Shown here: positions 1-11,741 of the stretch, piece after piece
How the letters are laid out: each line of letters starts with the position of its first letter
Numbering within the stretch: position 1 is the first letter of the stretch
Source of the DNA: Gentiana macrophylla
Taxonomy: Eukaryota; Streptophyta; Magnoliopsida; Gentianales; Gentianaceae
Direction of reading: 5' to 3'
Assembly: GCA_026214975.1 (NCBI GenBank)
Contig: CM047806.1
Span: 100,123,832 to 100,187,831 of the forward strand
DNA: 64,000 nucleotides
Made by a program: the position numbers and the translations under genes
The notes under the pieces: generated by a model
What the model was told of the DNA's origin: nothing
Database searches by the model: none
The model's input: the letters and a program-made list of their open reading frames with translations, nothing else

Positions 1-19
1 TTTGGCCAATTTGAGTGAG

Positions 20-1039
20 GTGGACCTAGAAACGGGTGTAGTTCGGGTTAGAAATGTGGATGTGCCCTTCACCCCGAGGCTATTTCTCGCTTTTTTATAA
101 GGCTCCAGGTTGTCACTACGGATTTCTTGGATGTTATTAAGGAGAAGCAAGAAAAGGGAGAGGATCCGTTTGAGGAGGAGCTTAGCTAGCAATCACCCTA
201 AGATTCCTTGGTCCACGAGACCCAGCTGGGTCACCGATGTCCGGTATATGCTTAAGACGACTAATTTTTCTCAAACCGGAAGGTTAAGGCTCGGTTTGTG
301 CTGAATCGCCTCCTCCCAAAGGATAATTTTCACAAGTTCATCATGATAGATTTGGCTATGTTGTATGCGTTACACTTTGAGTTACCGATTGATGTTGGCG
401 GGTTTTATACGGAGAGCTTACCGTAAATCGAAAGGATCAACGCTCAAGCTCATGTGTATTCATCTCGTTGAATGGGTTGTGTCTCGCGAGCCGGGTGAAG
501 GAGTATGACGAGGATGAACGGTATCTGAAGAAGCCCGTTTCCTTAAGTCCTGAGCATGAGTCAAACCCGGCTAAGTCACCTGTCGAGGGTGAAGATGAGC
601 TAGAGGTTCAGTGGTCCCGTTACGAGCCAAGAGAGAAGATCGCATCGAAGTTTCGTCTCTACAATCCCCATTGCTGCTCGCAATCGTTATTTGTTGATGG
701 ACGGGTGCGCGGATGTTAGACCGGCAGAGGTGCGAGATGAATACTGATTATTCAGGGTTTGCAGCACTTGGGACACTTGTACCGGCGATGCCAGAGCTTG
801 CCTTGGACACACGATCTTATGAGTTTGCACCAGTTCTTGAGGAGGTCATAGCACTTTGTATCGAGGAGGATGCGGTTGAGACGGCTTTTAGAGCTGCTGC
901 GTCTGCTCCAGCTCCAACTCCTGCTCCAGCTCTGACATCTCAGGCCATTCCAGTTGCGACTTCTGAGACTCCTCCTACTACGTCTACAGATGCTGCAGGC
1001 ACGATACCACCTACATCTGAGGATCAGACGGGCACTTAG
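20..1039 (+). pseudogene. Decayed retroelement ORF (Athila-type, low certainty)
   Basis: A coding-like stretch broken by stops and frame changes. Pieces include a frame from position 2 to about 100, 110-304, 468-719 (83 codons) and 713-1039 (108 codons). One section (about 290-420, partly in another frame) reads like the conserved segment 'IDLAMLYAL...INVG' seen in ORFs that plant databases call putative plant transposon protein. The last piece is acidic, then low-complexity Ala/Pro/Thr-rich (APAPTPAPALTS), and stops at 1037-1039. No catalytic motif is visible. It lies upstream of the 3' LTR, as accessory or env-like ORFs do in Athila elements. The family call is tentative. Confidence 0.4.
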
Positions 1040-1575
1040 AGTTTATGCTGTTCCTTTTTACGTCGTTCCTTAGATTGTCACTTCTTGTTTTTGTTGGACA
1101 TGTCCCTTATCTTTCTGGCTTGTTTTGAGATGACTTTGTTGCTACTTTGCTCTTGATCCGTGGTTGTAAGCCATAAGGCGCGTACTTTTTCACCTTTTCA
1201 TGCTTTCTGTGACTATGCCTTGGATTTGACTTGGGTTAAGATTTTATTTTGAGCACGTTTAAATGTGTTGGTTGTTTATTGTATGGTTGATTCGTATTTT
1301 CACTATCTCTATGCCATATGTTCAAGTCTTCTGACGTGACGAGGTCCTTTATTTTTATCACCCCCGGATTCTCCCCATATTATATGCTTTGGCACGCGGA
1401 CCATGTCCCGTGCATGTATTTCTTGGATGTGTTTCAATGACTAGGGATTCGGGATGGACTACTTTCACGAATCGTTACGGGACTTGATCGCGCCCGCTGG
1501 TGGCTCATAAGCTAAGTCTTTCTTTTTTCCTTCGCTCACACACCGAGGACGGTGCTTCACTTAAGGCTGGGGACG

Positions 1576-1677
1576 ACTTAGCTTATTCGCTTGTTCTTAA
1601 AAGTATTATGCCGTGATGTGATAAAAACTTAGCTTATTCGCTTGTTCTTAAAAGTATTATGCCGTGAGGTGATAAAC
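1576..1677. repeat. Tandem duplication, 51-bp period
   Basis: The segment starting ACTTAGCTTATTCGCTTG occurs at 1576 and again at 1627 with only a few differences, giving two copies with a 51-bp period. It lies in the non-coding 3' part of the Athila-like element. Replication slippage is a likely origin. Confidence 0.85.
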
Positions 1678-2949
1678 TTGGTTTTTACTCGTTTCCGAGT
1701 CGATTTTTAGGCCGTTTTTCAAAATTTTCCAAGATTTTAACACCACGTTATATGCATGCTGTTCACAATGGAGTGGTGAAAGGTCTTTAGTTTTGTGAAT
1801 GTCTCACAGTGAGTCTATATTGTCATGATACGGAACACTTTTTAGTACACGCTTGACGACGTTTTTGCTTATCACGATTACTTTACACACTGCACCCTAG
1901 TTTCGAGGCTAAATAGAAGGATTGGCCTTGGTAGGAACACGGGATGACAGTTTTGGCGTTCTTTTTTACCCTACTTAAGCCAAGTAAGCCTGAGCCGAAC
2001 ATTTGACCTTCGTAGCCCCTCTCAGCCTTGATAGAATGGTCCGACCACCATTCGCTTTATAGCCGTTTCGTTACTTAGTCAGAAACCTACCCTTGAGCCT
2101 TATTTTGGTCACATTCCCTTCATTTGACCTTACGAGTGGACTTAGTCTCTTGTTAAACCACACTTGCCAAGGCAAGTGTGGGGTGGGGGGAGATGTTGTT
2201 TTTGAGTCGGGTTCTTGTTTCCTCAGTTTTAGATCTATAAGGAGAGGAGGAGCTCAGTGGGGCTGGATGATCGGGTTTCATTTCAAAAAAAAAAAAATTC
2301 AAATCAAATAATTGTGTTGTATATAGAAATAAAGGGTTGAAAAAGGCAATGACCTTAAAGCAATGATGATGTTAGGGTTGGGATAGTCAGATACGTACTA
2401 AGTATTCGAGCTCACCTCACGACACTTGAAACATAGTCGAGTTTGGAAATGAGTTCAGGTATTTTTAGTGTCCTATAGTTCCCAAAGTGTTGAAAATGAT
2501 CAAAAAGGAGTTTGGTGGGTTTGTTTGGTAAAGAAGACGTGGTACGTGTTTGGATTATGTTCACTGCATTTCTTTTCTCCGCTTCCCAAATTACCCTTTT
2601 CGATTAACCGAATTTACCCTAGCCTAACGTTATAACCATTCAAGTCCTCTTTGGACCGTGTTTAACCTTGGTTAGTCCCGATTAGTGGAGATTCTAGGAA
2701 GCGGCATGATTGTGTAAAGTCATTTGTCCGGTATTCCAAGCCGAAATCATATTAAGCATAAGTCGTCGTCATTCAACACACACTCACTCCGTGTCATGAT
2801 CCAAAGAGAGTCAAAGTAATGCATTCACTTAACTAAGTTCTTTTCACCTCGATATTTTGAAATGCATGCATGTACCGTAAAGTTGATTCCTTGGTATTGT
2901 TTGAACGCCTAATTTACTCGAGGATGAGTAAAGGCTAAGTGTGGGGTGG

Positions 2950-4570
2950 TGATAGAACCAACTTTACAAGACATTTGCATGCATTCAAATTTACGATTAT
3001 CACATTTTCGGCATGTTTCGGGTGAGTTTAGACCCTATTTTGAGGTAATATCGTGAGTTTATAGCACGAGGAGTAATTCCGTCACTTTGATGGTTTACTA
3101 CCTCTTTTATTGATATTAACCTCATTTTGAGCACTTTTACCCTCCCGAATCGTTTGTGTGTCTTGTTCATTCATGAGATTGTAGGGTATTGGTGTCTCGA
3201 GAACCCGGAAGGCAAAGATTTATGATGATTAGTGTGATCAAGGTGCAAGAATGAGCCAAGGAAGAAGAAAGAATAAGAAAAGGAAGAGAAATAGTTGTTG
3301 CTCTCACCATATGTTCACTTCATCAGCATTTTGACCGATTATGGATGCATTTTCTGGTCATGGTGTCTTCATGAAAGTTGTAGATAATTCAAAGATATTT
3401 CTAATGGTTTTTGAATAACCCCAATCAGAGGTCGGATGAAGAAGTTATGAAGTGTTTACTGCAGAGCTGTCAGAAATGGAGCAATCTGGAGGCAAAACCA
3501 GAGAGTTGTCCGTACGGATGACACATTTTGTCCGTACGGACTACTGGAAAATGATGAACTATCCGTACGGATAGCCTTTTATCCATACGGACAAGTACCC
3601 TGGACTATATAAACACCTCAAACATCGCAGCAGCAGGGGGGAGTAGGTTTTAGGCGACTTTGGGCCTCTTTTGGGCGATTTTCTTCATCCTTAGAAGTTA
3701 GAATTAGTGCTATATATCATTAGAATCGTCTTTCGATCCTCTCTTTGATTATCTAACTTAGAACTTCGATTTGTTACATGTCGATTGTCAAAATTCGATC
3801 TTTTGTAAGCACATTTGGCACCTCCTTCAAGTTGAGCAAAGTAAGTATGTTCTTTTGTTATTTTATTGTTGTTGTGATGTTTTTCTTCCATTTTTATTGT
3901 TTAGATTCGATTATGAGTAGCTAGATTCTTCGTATGGTTGAACTATGTGAAGGCGGGTGAAACGCCGTTAGATTGATGAACCGGGAGGTAGTGTAGTGCG
4001 TAAATAAACGTTCTAATCGATAATCCACATCACGAAACTTGTTTTGATTGTTTTAATAGCTTTGAATGAGATTGAAAACCTTGTTCATTGTTGCACACAC
4101 GTAGCTTATAAATGTATGTTGCGGCGACGTGTGGGAACGGGGTTTCGGGACCGTAGAAGTTTTGGGCTTAAAAGGTAGTCGACACCTACCCGTGTACTAG
4201 ATTGACGCCTAGTCATCAAGTCCGGGTCCAAACACGGGTTTGTCCTATGAGTTATCGTTAGACGGCAAGGTAGAGTAAGGCACACTCCCGGGGCAATCTT
4301 TCTGAGGGTAAAGTAATCCGCTGAGACGTAGTTCGGCCATACCTCTTTTAATTGTCTAGAATTCCGAGTAGTGTAATCTTTCTTTTACGCAATAGTATAA
4401 CTTCACACCTATCTGTTTGACCTGAACTGAGTGCTAAGTCAACTGTGGTACTCAAAAACCAATCTCTGTGGGTTCGAACTCGGACTCCTCAAGCACTATC
4501 CTACAATCGACCCGGTCCACTGCCGGTTAGAAAGTAGATTTTGCTAAGGTTTCGAGTTTTTACTTGATCA
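2950..4570 (+). mobile_element. 3' LTR of the Athila-like element
   Basis: The LTR begins TGATAGAACC directly after a polypurine-type tract and ends CTTGATCA, so the ends form a short TGAT/ATCA inverted repeat. It contains a TATA box at 3606-3613. Near its 3' end it has the 'CTGTGGGTTCGA' plus 'GACTCC' block that is common at the 3' side of plant Athila/Tat LTRs. The length is 1,621 bp. The matching 5' LTR is outside the window, so the target duplication cannot be tested; the right flank is ACCGG. Element T1 adjoins immediately. Confidence 0.75.
3509..3613 (+). promoter_or_regulatory. LTR promoter: palindromic TCCGTACGGA boxes and TATA box
   Basis: Three perfect copies of the 10-bp palindrome TCCGTACGGA lie at 3509-3518, 3531-3540 and 3562-3571. 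A fourth with one mismatch (TCCATACGGA) is at 3582-3591. A TATATAAA box follows at 3606-3613, 15 bp downstream of the last palindrome. The arrangement looks like a protein-binding array in the U3 promoter of the LTR. The binding factor is unknown. Confidence 0.6.
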
Positions 4571-4690
4571 ACCGGACCGTAGAAAATCCGCTTATCAACA
4601 TGTTTATTAGAATATTTATGAAATTGTCACATGGACTTATTACAAGGAATAAAAATGTAAAGACAGAAATTAATCGAGATAAAGCTTATC

Positions 4691-5733
4691 TTAAACGTAA
4701 TACTTCCTCAAGTTGTTGGCGTGCCACTGTCGAGGAACCATGGTTCCATCATCTCGTCCAAGTTGGTAGGACCCTTTGGGGTGAACCTTCAGAATCTGGT
4801 ACGGGCCTTCCCAATTCGGATTTTCCAGTTGGTTCTTGTCGACTCGCTTCGTTCTTTCTGAGGACTAAGTCCCCGACTTTGAAATACTTGTACTTGACCC
4901 TTGAGTTATAGTACTGCGAAATCTTTGCTTGTATCTAGCCATCCGAGCTGAAGCGATCTCTCTTCGCTCCTCGATGCTGTCTTTTTCGTGTCGAAGATCG
5001 GGGTCGTTAGTTTCGATATTGTACGCTAGGACTCGAGGAGAGGGAAAACCGATCTCGGCAGGAATTACTGCCTTGCATCCGTAAACCAGAGAGAAGGGCG
5101 TTTCTCTTATCGATGAATTTAGAGCTGTCCTATACGACATAGGTTGCTCGGAATTTGTGCTGCCCAGTCTCTCCCTTCGGCTTCTAATCTCTTTTTCAGC
5201 CCTAGCTTGATCTATCGATTATTTTGCTCGACCTGACCGTTTCCTTGTGGGTGAGCAACCGAGGTGAAGTGCTGACTGATGTGATACTCATTACACCATT
5301 ACCTAACTCTTCGATCTTCGAACTGAGTGCCATTGTCTGAGATCAAAGCTGTGGGAATACCGTACCTGCAAAAAATATCGATCCACAAGAACTTCTTAAT
5401 GGTCACTGCTCTGATGTCGGTCAAAGCCTTGGCCTCAACCCACTTCGTGAAGTAGTCCACTGCGACGACCATGTATCTGTTGTTACCCGAAGCTCGGGGT
5501 AAGGGTCCAACTATGTCGACACCCCATTGATCAAAAGGTCAGGCTGACGAGATGGCGTTCATCTCTTGGGCCTGTTGGTGGGTGATATTATCATGAATTG
5601 GACAGGTTCTACACCTCTGAACCAGGCGATTCGCATCTCGGTGCATCGACGGCCAAAAGTACCCCGCTAGCTTGCATTTTCGGGCAAGCATCCTAGCCCC
5701 GCAATGGTTTCCACAAGCCCCTCTGTGAATTTC
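4691..5733 (-). pseudogene. T1 integrase (zinc finger, core, C-terminal domain), broken
   Basis: The integrase would insert the cDNA into the host genome. Reading from 5733 down: an HHCC zinc-binding segment (H and H in IHRGACGNHCGA, then RCRTC) near 5590-5735, and the DDE core with VDIVGP, SDNGTQF and NGQVEQ, so the three acidic positions are still visible. The C-terminal part carries SSIRETPFSLVYG and ends HANNLRKYYV with a TAA stop at 4691-4693. Several stops and frame changes interrupt it (for example near 5150 and 5320), so it is not functional as read. Confidence 0.85.
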
Positions 5734-6330
5734 TTAGAGAAGATATTCCCCTTCTTCTTCTGATGCACATCTCAACCATGGCGCTACAAAGGACTTTCGA
5801 TAAAGGATGGAGTCAAAGAAAGCATACCGTGCTGACCGAAGTCGGATTTTGCGTGCTTGTACCTTATCGGATGGTAGAATTCCGTCCTTGAGGTAAAGGG
5901 CTATTGGATCCATCCAAGTCGCCTGTTGAATGATCGGCTGCACCTTTGATTCCTTGTAGCTTCTATCCGTCAACAACTCGACTAAGACTTTCTTGCTCGA
6001 GACAAAGTTCGAAGCTAACTTAGACAACGCATCCGCTCTCTTGTTTTGATTTCAGGGGACCTGCTCGATCTGAACCGATTTGAACTTAGGTATGAGGCCT
6101 TGTACCACTGTTAAGTAGCTCTTCATGGTTTCTTTCTTGGCTTCATACTCCCTCGATATGATTTACCACCAATCTGAGTGAGTCAGATACCAACAGATTA
6201 TCGACTCCTCATTTCAAAGCAAGTTTCAGACTTGTGATCATAGCTTTTTATTCAGCCTCGTTGTTCGTTGCTTTGAAGTCGAACCGAAGGGCGTATGGGA
6301 ATTCTTCACCTTTTGGGCTGATTAGCAGGA
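5734..6330 (-). pseudogene. T1 second RNase H and integrase N-terminus, broken
   Basis: From about 6316 down, the frame reads ALRFDFKATNNEAE, the signature of the extra archaeal-type RNase H domain found after the ordinary RNase H in Tat elements. This domain helps remove RNA during reverse transcription. A stop replaces the Tyr normally following NEAE. The open piece 5734-6027 continues into the N-terminal part of the integrase, next to its zinc finger. Frames are broken near 6030-6160. Confidence 0.7.
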
Positions 6331-6900
6331 GTCCGGCTCCTGCCCCCTCTTTACTTGACGCCCTACGACTTTGAGAGTCCATTGTTCTTCTGTACTTTGC
6401 CTCTCTTGCTCGAGTTGGATGGAAATTCCTTCGGCTAGGAAATCTGCCAGGGCCCGGGCCTTAACCGCAGTTCGAGGAATGAACTCGATATCATACTGAG
6501 CCATTTCCACTACCCATTTCGCTAACCGACCCAAGGTGTCGGGGCTTGCCAAGATCTGCTTCAGTGGTTGGTCAGTAACCACCGTGATGGGATGGGCTTG
6601 GAAATACGGCCTCGGTTTTCTCGAGGCGTGTACCAGACATAACGCCAACTTCTATGCTGGTGAGTATCGGATCTCGGGCCCATGCAATGCTTTACTAACA
6701 AAATAGATTGGCACTTGGTCGTGGACCCCTTCCCGAATTAGAACCGCACTCACTACTTCTTCACATACTGCCAAATAAACCAACAATTTCTCTCCTTCTC
6801 GAGGTGAAGTAAGAGTGGGCAATTCTGATAAATAGGCTTTCAAATCCTCGAAGGCTGTCTGACATTCTTCATCCCAGTGAAAAGGACTGGCCTTGCGGAT
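6322..6900 (-). pseudogene. T1 RNase H, broken
   Basis: Two open pieces (6652-6843 and 6322-6648) cover the RNase H of a Ty3 pol. Recognisable blocks are LVYLAVCEEVVSAVLIRE, VPIYFVSKALHGPEIRYSP, HPITVVTDQPLKQILASP and GRLAKWVVEMAQYDIEF. The break near 6650 separates them. It follows RT directly, as in all Ty3 elements. Confidence 0.85.
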
Positions 6901-7700
6901 AATCTTAAAAAATGGTAGTGCACGCTACGCAGATCTCGATAGAAACCTGTTGAGGGCTGTCATTCGACCGGTAAGTCTCTGTACTTCCTTTATGTTTCGA
7001 GGTGCAGGCATGTTTTTTAACGTGTCGATCTTGTCCGGGTTCGCTCAAATCCTATCCTTTGAGATCATGTATCCCAAAAATTTCCCCGACCTGACCCCAA
7101 AGGTGTACTTCTTTGGATTTAACCTCATTTTCGTGTCCCTCAACACTTCGAATTCTTCTCGAGCATCTACTAAATATTGCTTCATTGATCGACTCTTGAT
7201 GAGCAAGTCATCTACGTACACTTCCATAAACCTACCAATCTGTTTGGCTAAAATTTTGTTGACTGCTCTCTGATATGTAGCCCCGGCGTTTTTCAACCCG
7301 AACGGCATGGTTACATAGCAGAAAATGCCGAATTCCGTAATGAAGGCCGTTTTATCTGTGTCTCGAGGATCCATTAGGATCTAATGATATCCCTTGTATG
7401 CATCTAAAAATCCAAACACTTTGAAGTCGATAGTAGAGTCTACTAACCTGTCGATTTTTGGCAAGGGATATGAGTCCTTGGGACATGCTTTATTAAGGTC
7501 GGTGAAGTCCACGCACATACGCCAGCTGCCGTCGGGATTTTTTACTAGCACCGGGTTGGCTAGCCATTCGGGATAGAACACTTCTCTTACTATCCTTGCG
7601 GTTAATAGCTTCCCGACTTCTTTCTCTATGGCTTCAACTCGATCATGCGCAAAGTTCCTCTTTTTCTGTCTAACTGGCTTCTTGGCTTGATCATCTCGAG
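6901..7700 (-). pseudogene. T1 reverse transcriptase, broken
   Basis: The RT copies element RNA into DNA. Blocks read downward: EWLANPVLVKNPDGSWRMC, DLNKACPKDSYPLP and FGFLDAYKGYH (7381-7581), then TAFITEFGIFCYVTMPFGL and the catalytic YVDD at 7207-7218, followed by GKFLGYMIS. A stop at about 7380 splits the domain between KGYH and the next block, and the 3' end decays near 6900-7045. Motif order and spacing match a Ty3 RT. Confidence 0.9.
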
Positions 7701-8370
7701 TTTATGGACCGCTATATCCATGGATAGTCCCGGCATGTCATCAGCCCTCCAAGCAAAAACATCTCTGAACTCGATTAGCAGCTCGACCAGTGATTGTTTT
7801 TCTCTGGCCGGGGATCCAGATCCCGACTTGCACACAATGATCATCTTCGCCTTCCCATAGTCGAACATTTTCGACTGGATCAACTGAGATCCAACTCTTC
7901 TCCTCTTCTTCTTTCGGAATCAGCTCCTCGACCAGGACTTGTTGTACGGCCATTTTCCCGTCCAGGACAATGGAGTTACAGCTCCGTGCAGCATCAATGT
8001 CTGCCCTTACTTCATGGGAGCCGAACCTGGTAGGAAACTTCATGCTGTTGTGGAAGGTGGAGATGATAGCGCACAAGTCGAAGAGAGCGGGTCGTCCCAA
8101 GATAACATTGTATGCCGAGGGAGCCTTGACTACCACATAGTTTAATTTGAGGGTCCTTCCTTTCTAGCCATCTCCGACCATCGTTAGCAGCTTTACCAAT
8201 CCCCCGGGGTGAACCGCTTGTCCTGTGAACCCAAACAAAGGAGACGCTAGATGAGCTATGTCCTTCTCTTTCAGTTTCATCGCCTGAAAAGCCAAGTAAT
8301 ACAAGATGTTTACCGCTCTACCATTGTCGACGCAGACTCTCGATACCCGAGCTCGGCTAATCACCGCTTC
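7701..8370 (-). pseudogene. T1 aspartic protease and protease-RT linker, broken
   Basis: The protease would cleave the Gag-Pol polyprotein. The active-site region reads VCVDNGRAVNILYY near 8300-8350, with DNG where Tat proteases carry DNG or DTG. It is followed by PLFGFTGQ, then (8136 down) SAYNVILGRPALFDLCAI, the flap/C-terminal block. The linker to RT reads FRDVFAWRADDMPG (7626-7883). At least two frame breaks occur, near 8150 and 7740-7880. Confidence 0.8.
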
Positions 8371-9444
8371 AATTACCAACCCCTCACTGTGACTCCGAGA
8401 CTTGGGAATGTCATCTTTGGGTCCATACCCGACTTCCGTCGTAAATCTCAGTCTCTTACTTTCCCTCGAGCTGTCAGTTGGCTCTCGACTGGCTCGGTCT
8501 TTCTTTCTCTCAGCTGGCCCAAAGATCGTATTGACGTAATTATTGGGTCGATTATCGTCGTACCTATCTCGATCATGGTCGCCCCTATTGTCTCTTTCTT
8601 GACCTGGAGATCGATCCCGACGTGGTGATCGATCCCTACGCCTTTGAGTGTCGCGACCTCGATCTCGACCCTGATCAGAATTCTTCCTCTTGTATTCTCT
8701 GCGCCCTTTGGGCTCGTTGCACTGAGATCTGTCAACCACTTCATCTAGCTTGCCTTCTTGAATACAAGCATCGATGTCTCTTTTCAGGTCAGAGCATTCC
8801 TCCATTTCGTGACCTATATCCTCATGAAACTCGGAATATTTTCTGGGATTTCTCTTTTCTCAAGGCTTTTTTAGTGGACTCGGTTTCTTTGCTATGCCCT
8901 TCGAGATCATAATGGCCAGAACTTCTCCGTGCTACCGATTGAGTGGGATGAGAACTTTATCGCGTAGAGCTCCTTTCTTTCTCAGACAGTCTGAGATAGG
9001 CGCTGTAATGCGGTCCCATACCGCCGGCTTGCTCTCGGTGCTCTCGCCCTTGATCGATTCTTATTCGGACTTCGAATGTCCTTCTTTGAATCCATCCACC
9101 GGATTGGGTGTGTCTCACGCATCGCTTCTTCCCTGATGTAATCTGCACCACATTAACACACTCGTCCATGGTACGAGGGACATCCCTGCTCAACGTCATA
9201 TACAACTTTGTATTACGCAGCCCTCCCACAAACGACGTGATCAGAAGTCGGCCATCTGCGTCCTTGACTTGTATGGCCTCGAGATTGAACCTCTTTAGAT
9301 ATTCTAGCACTGTTTCATCTTTTTGATGCTTCATATTCATGAGGTGTGTAGCGCTTAAGTGGAACTTCTTGTTTACAATAAACGCATCTCGAAACTTGCG
9401 AGCTAACATGGTAAAACTAAAGATTGACCCGGGTCGTAGCTTGG
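8371..9444 (-). pseudogene. T1 gag, C-terminal half
   Basis: This continues the gag interrupted by the solo LTR. From 9439 down: LRPGSIFSFTMLARKFRDAF and ETVLEYLKRFN, typical of the plant retrotransposon gag domain, then a short metal-knuckle-like segment (YSEFHEDIGHEMEECSDL) near 8790-8830 in which the expected first Cys is Ser. After this comes a long Arg/Asp-rich stretch (RDRSPRRDRSPGQERD). Frames shift near 8830-8960. Confidence 0.8.
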
Positions 9445-9566
9445 TGATGACGGTCAAATTATACCCGTAAAAGTCATCAACATTGTCCTTAAATCGGGAT
9501 TAATAATATATATTTTATGATAAATCACCTGTTTATATGGATTATTTAATATTATGTGATTAAAAA

Positions 9567-9650
9567 GATATAATTTGGCATTTATCCATTTATAAGATAT
9601 AATCTGGTATTTATCCGTTTATATTATATAATTCGGTATTTATCCGTTAT
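9567..9650. repeat. Short tandem repeat in the solo LTR, 29-bp period
   Basis: About three diverged copies of a unit like GATATAATCTGGTATTTATC start at 9567, 9596 and about 9625. It lies about 300 bp upstream of the TATA box and could be a U3 regulatory array. Confidence 0.7.
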
Positions 9651-9947
9651 TTAAATATGATTTATTTTGGGATAAATATTTATTTTGCAGATAAAGATAA
9701 TTTTTGGAGGATAAATACAAGTGGAAGAATTAAATTACAAGATAAATCCAAGATGCATTGAAGATAAATATCGGATAAGCACGAGAAGAGGAGTAAAGCA
9801 TGACAAAAGCCGGCAAACCAATCAAAAAGTGGCGCCAACTTGGAGGACGCATTTAGGGGGGCGCACCTTATTATTTTGAGATCGGCCGGGAGTTATCTCT
9901 TATTTGTTTGATATTTTGAAGTATATCTCTTAATTAGCTTGAACACC

Positions 9948-9955
9948 TATAAATA
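9948..9955 (+). promoter_or_regulatory. TATA box of the solo LTR
   Basis: TATAAATA sits within the CCTATAAATATAGG context, in the position expected for the U3 promoter. Confidence 0.6.
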
Positions 9956-11056
9956 TAGGGGTGCATTACACGCCTTATAAACCTTAGAAGAATACAATTC
10001 ACAACATTGTTTTTATTTTCAATATATGTTTTCTTTATTTTATTTTATGTTCGTTCATTACGGAGTCGTTAAAATCTCCGGTTAGAGATCGTATCGAGGA
10101 GTGGGAATCACGCTCGTCTTCGAGGGTAATGTCTACTCAATTATGCAATCTTTATTCGTAGATCTAATTTATTTCGTTATGGAGTAGTCTTTTTGTGTAT
10201 TGATTTCATTATGTAGTTAATTTACGAACCCATGTTTATGTAGATCTGATACGTAAAAGACGTTTCACGAGCAAATCTGGTTCAGATCTGAGCTTGTTGG
10301 CAGCGAGCTTATGTCTCGTTGGTGGCAAGATCTGTGATGTTCTTGATTTGTTTGTGAACGGCCGACCACGCCAGTTCTCTCGCTTTGTAATTTAAACGAG
10401 TAATTAAACTTGATCAACTTAATTATTTGTCATCGTAATTTAACATGAGACCTAAAAAGTGATTGTTATTTAGGACAGAGGTTGAATCGGTGTCTAAGGA
10501 GTACGCCTAACCATAGGAATGTTACTTAGATGAGGTTACAGTTTATACCGGCATCCCTAGTTTCGTAATTGTGTCAGAAGTTATATGAGATGGAGACTAA
10601 AAATGTGAAGTCACGTAATGGAGACACTATTATCTAGATGGCCTAACCGGAGCTAGATCTATTTTAGTGGATGACTCCCGTAGTCAGAATAATTAATCTT
10701 AAATGTCTTGATTTGTCTCGTCATCAATCTACATAGCATGAGGGAGTAATTACTACTAGCGTTATCAATACCGTTTGTCAATTATTTATAAAACCGATAA
10801 AAATAAGTGTTTTAGTGTCGTTTTTTCTTTTGTTGGTTTTGTGTTTCTATTGTGTCGGTTTTATTTCTGCGTTATCCGTTGGTCGTAGACCGCTTTTAAT
10901 TTACTTTTGGTCTGTTAAGTTATATTTCGTTTAAGCCGAGTCTCTGTGGGATCGACCTCGACTCTATCTAACTATACTACGATTGAACCTAGTTCTCTTG
11001 CTAGTGTGTTATTTAGGTATCGAGTATTTTTATTACTTGGACCGTGCATCACTTGG

Positions 11057-11693
11057 TGAACCATTCTCTGGCTCGACCAACGAGCAGCGTCTCGAAAGCC
11101 CGACATCGCATCGCGTCGGGTGCGCCGTCCAACCTCATCTGAGATAGATACCTATGTAGATGATCCTCGGGGTCAGTGGTGCCATCAGAGGGCTCTATCT
11201 TTGGTATTTTAAACCCCTTGGGTTTTGGAAACTCTTCAATATCCTTCGTGAAAGGTGATTCCAACCACAGCGAGACCTGGTTTTTTGCCAGAATAACATA
11301 CAGCTCTTGCCTAACGCTGTCCTCATCCATCCTTTGATGTTTCTGTTGGATCTCACGCCTCTTTCTCTCAGACGCACTGACTTCGTCCCCAAGAGCTCGC
11401 TTGGGCTTTTCTACAGCATCTTTCTTACCGCCGTTTGCTTGCTGCTGTGCCATGAACGCCTCTGCTATAATCGTGGACATTAATTCACGATCTGCCCCTA
11501 CTAGTTGATCCACAATAACTTGGTGTTCAGGAGCGAGACCGTGCGTCTTCGTTTGGGGATCCTCATGGATAGGATCCATTGTCGGATCCTTTGTTCCTTG
11601 TGGATCCAGATCCACTTGTTCATGTAGTTGCGAACCTTGTTGATCTGTGGCCTTGGAGTTAGCTTTCATGGAAGTCTTATCCTTGGGAGGCAT
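11057..11693 (-). pseudogene. T1 gag, N-terminal half
   Basis: Gag forms the virus-like particle. The likely start is the ATG read from 11693 (MPPKDKTSMKAN...), because the open frame upstream of it runs through the primer-binding site. The frame stays open to the solo LTR insertion. It ends with RCRAFETLLVGRAREWFTK, the core of the plant retrotransposon gag domain. The N-terminal ~100 codons are polar and Gln/Asp-rich. The remainder of the gene lies at 8371-9444. Confidence 0.85.
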
Positions 11694-11726
11694 CGTGATC
11701 CTGGTGTGTTCAACAGTAGAAGACCC

Positions 11727-11741
11727 TCCTTCTAGCGCCAA
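11727..11741 (-). other. T1 primer-binding site
   Basis: Reading the minus strand, TTGGCGCTAGAAGGAGG follows directly after the LTR end. The same string follows the 5' LTR of T2 at 21682. TGGCG complements a tRNA 3' end, but which tRNA is primed cannot be settled here. Confidence 0.7.

Larger units (their letters stand above)
1..2949 (+). mobile_element. Athila-like Ty3 retrotransposon, internal 3' part
   Basis: The stretch precedes a recognisable 3' LTR. It ends in a purine/GT-rich tract (about 2936-2949, AAGTGTGGGGTGG) that fits a polypurine tract, the plus-strand primer site next to a 3' LTR. A second similar tract (GTGTGGGGTGGGGGGAG) lies near 2177-2193. Only the first ~1.04 kb has coding character. 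The rest, about 1040-2949, is long non-coding DNA, which is usual between the last ORF and the 3' LTR in Athila elements. The 5' LTR and gag-pol must lie left of the window. Lineage is inferred from layout and LTR style. Confidence 0.6.
9440..11056 (+). mobile_element. Solo LTR inserted in T1 gag (LTR 9445-11051)
   Basis: The LTR begins TGATG and ends CATCA, with CTTGG at 9440-9444 and again at 11052-11056 as a perfect 5-bp target duplication. Removing 9445-11056 rejoins the T1 gag frame exactly between its WFTK and LRPGS codons. The LTR is 1,607 bp, contains a TATA box at 9948-9955, and has the 'TCTGTGGGATCGACC' block near its end, so it points to the + strand. No internal region remains, so it arose by LTR-LTR recombination. 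Confidence 0.93.

Noticed and set aside
7394..9326. Plus-strand open frames over T1
   Set aside because: They mirror gag-pol on the opposite strand and show no domain of their own.
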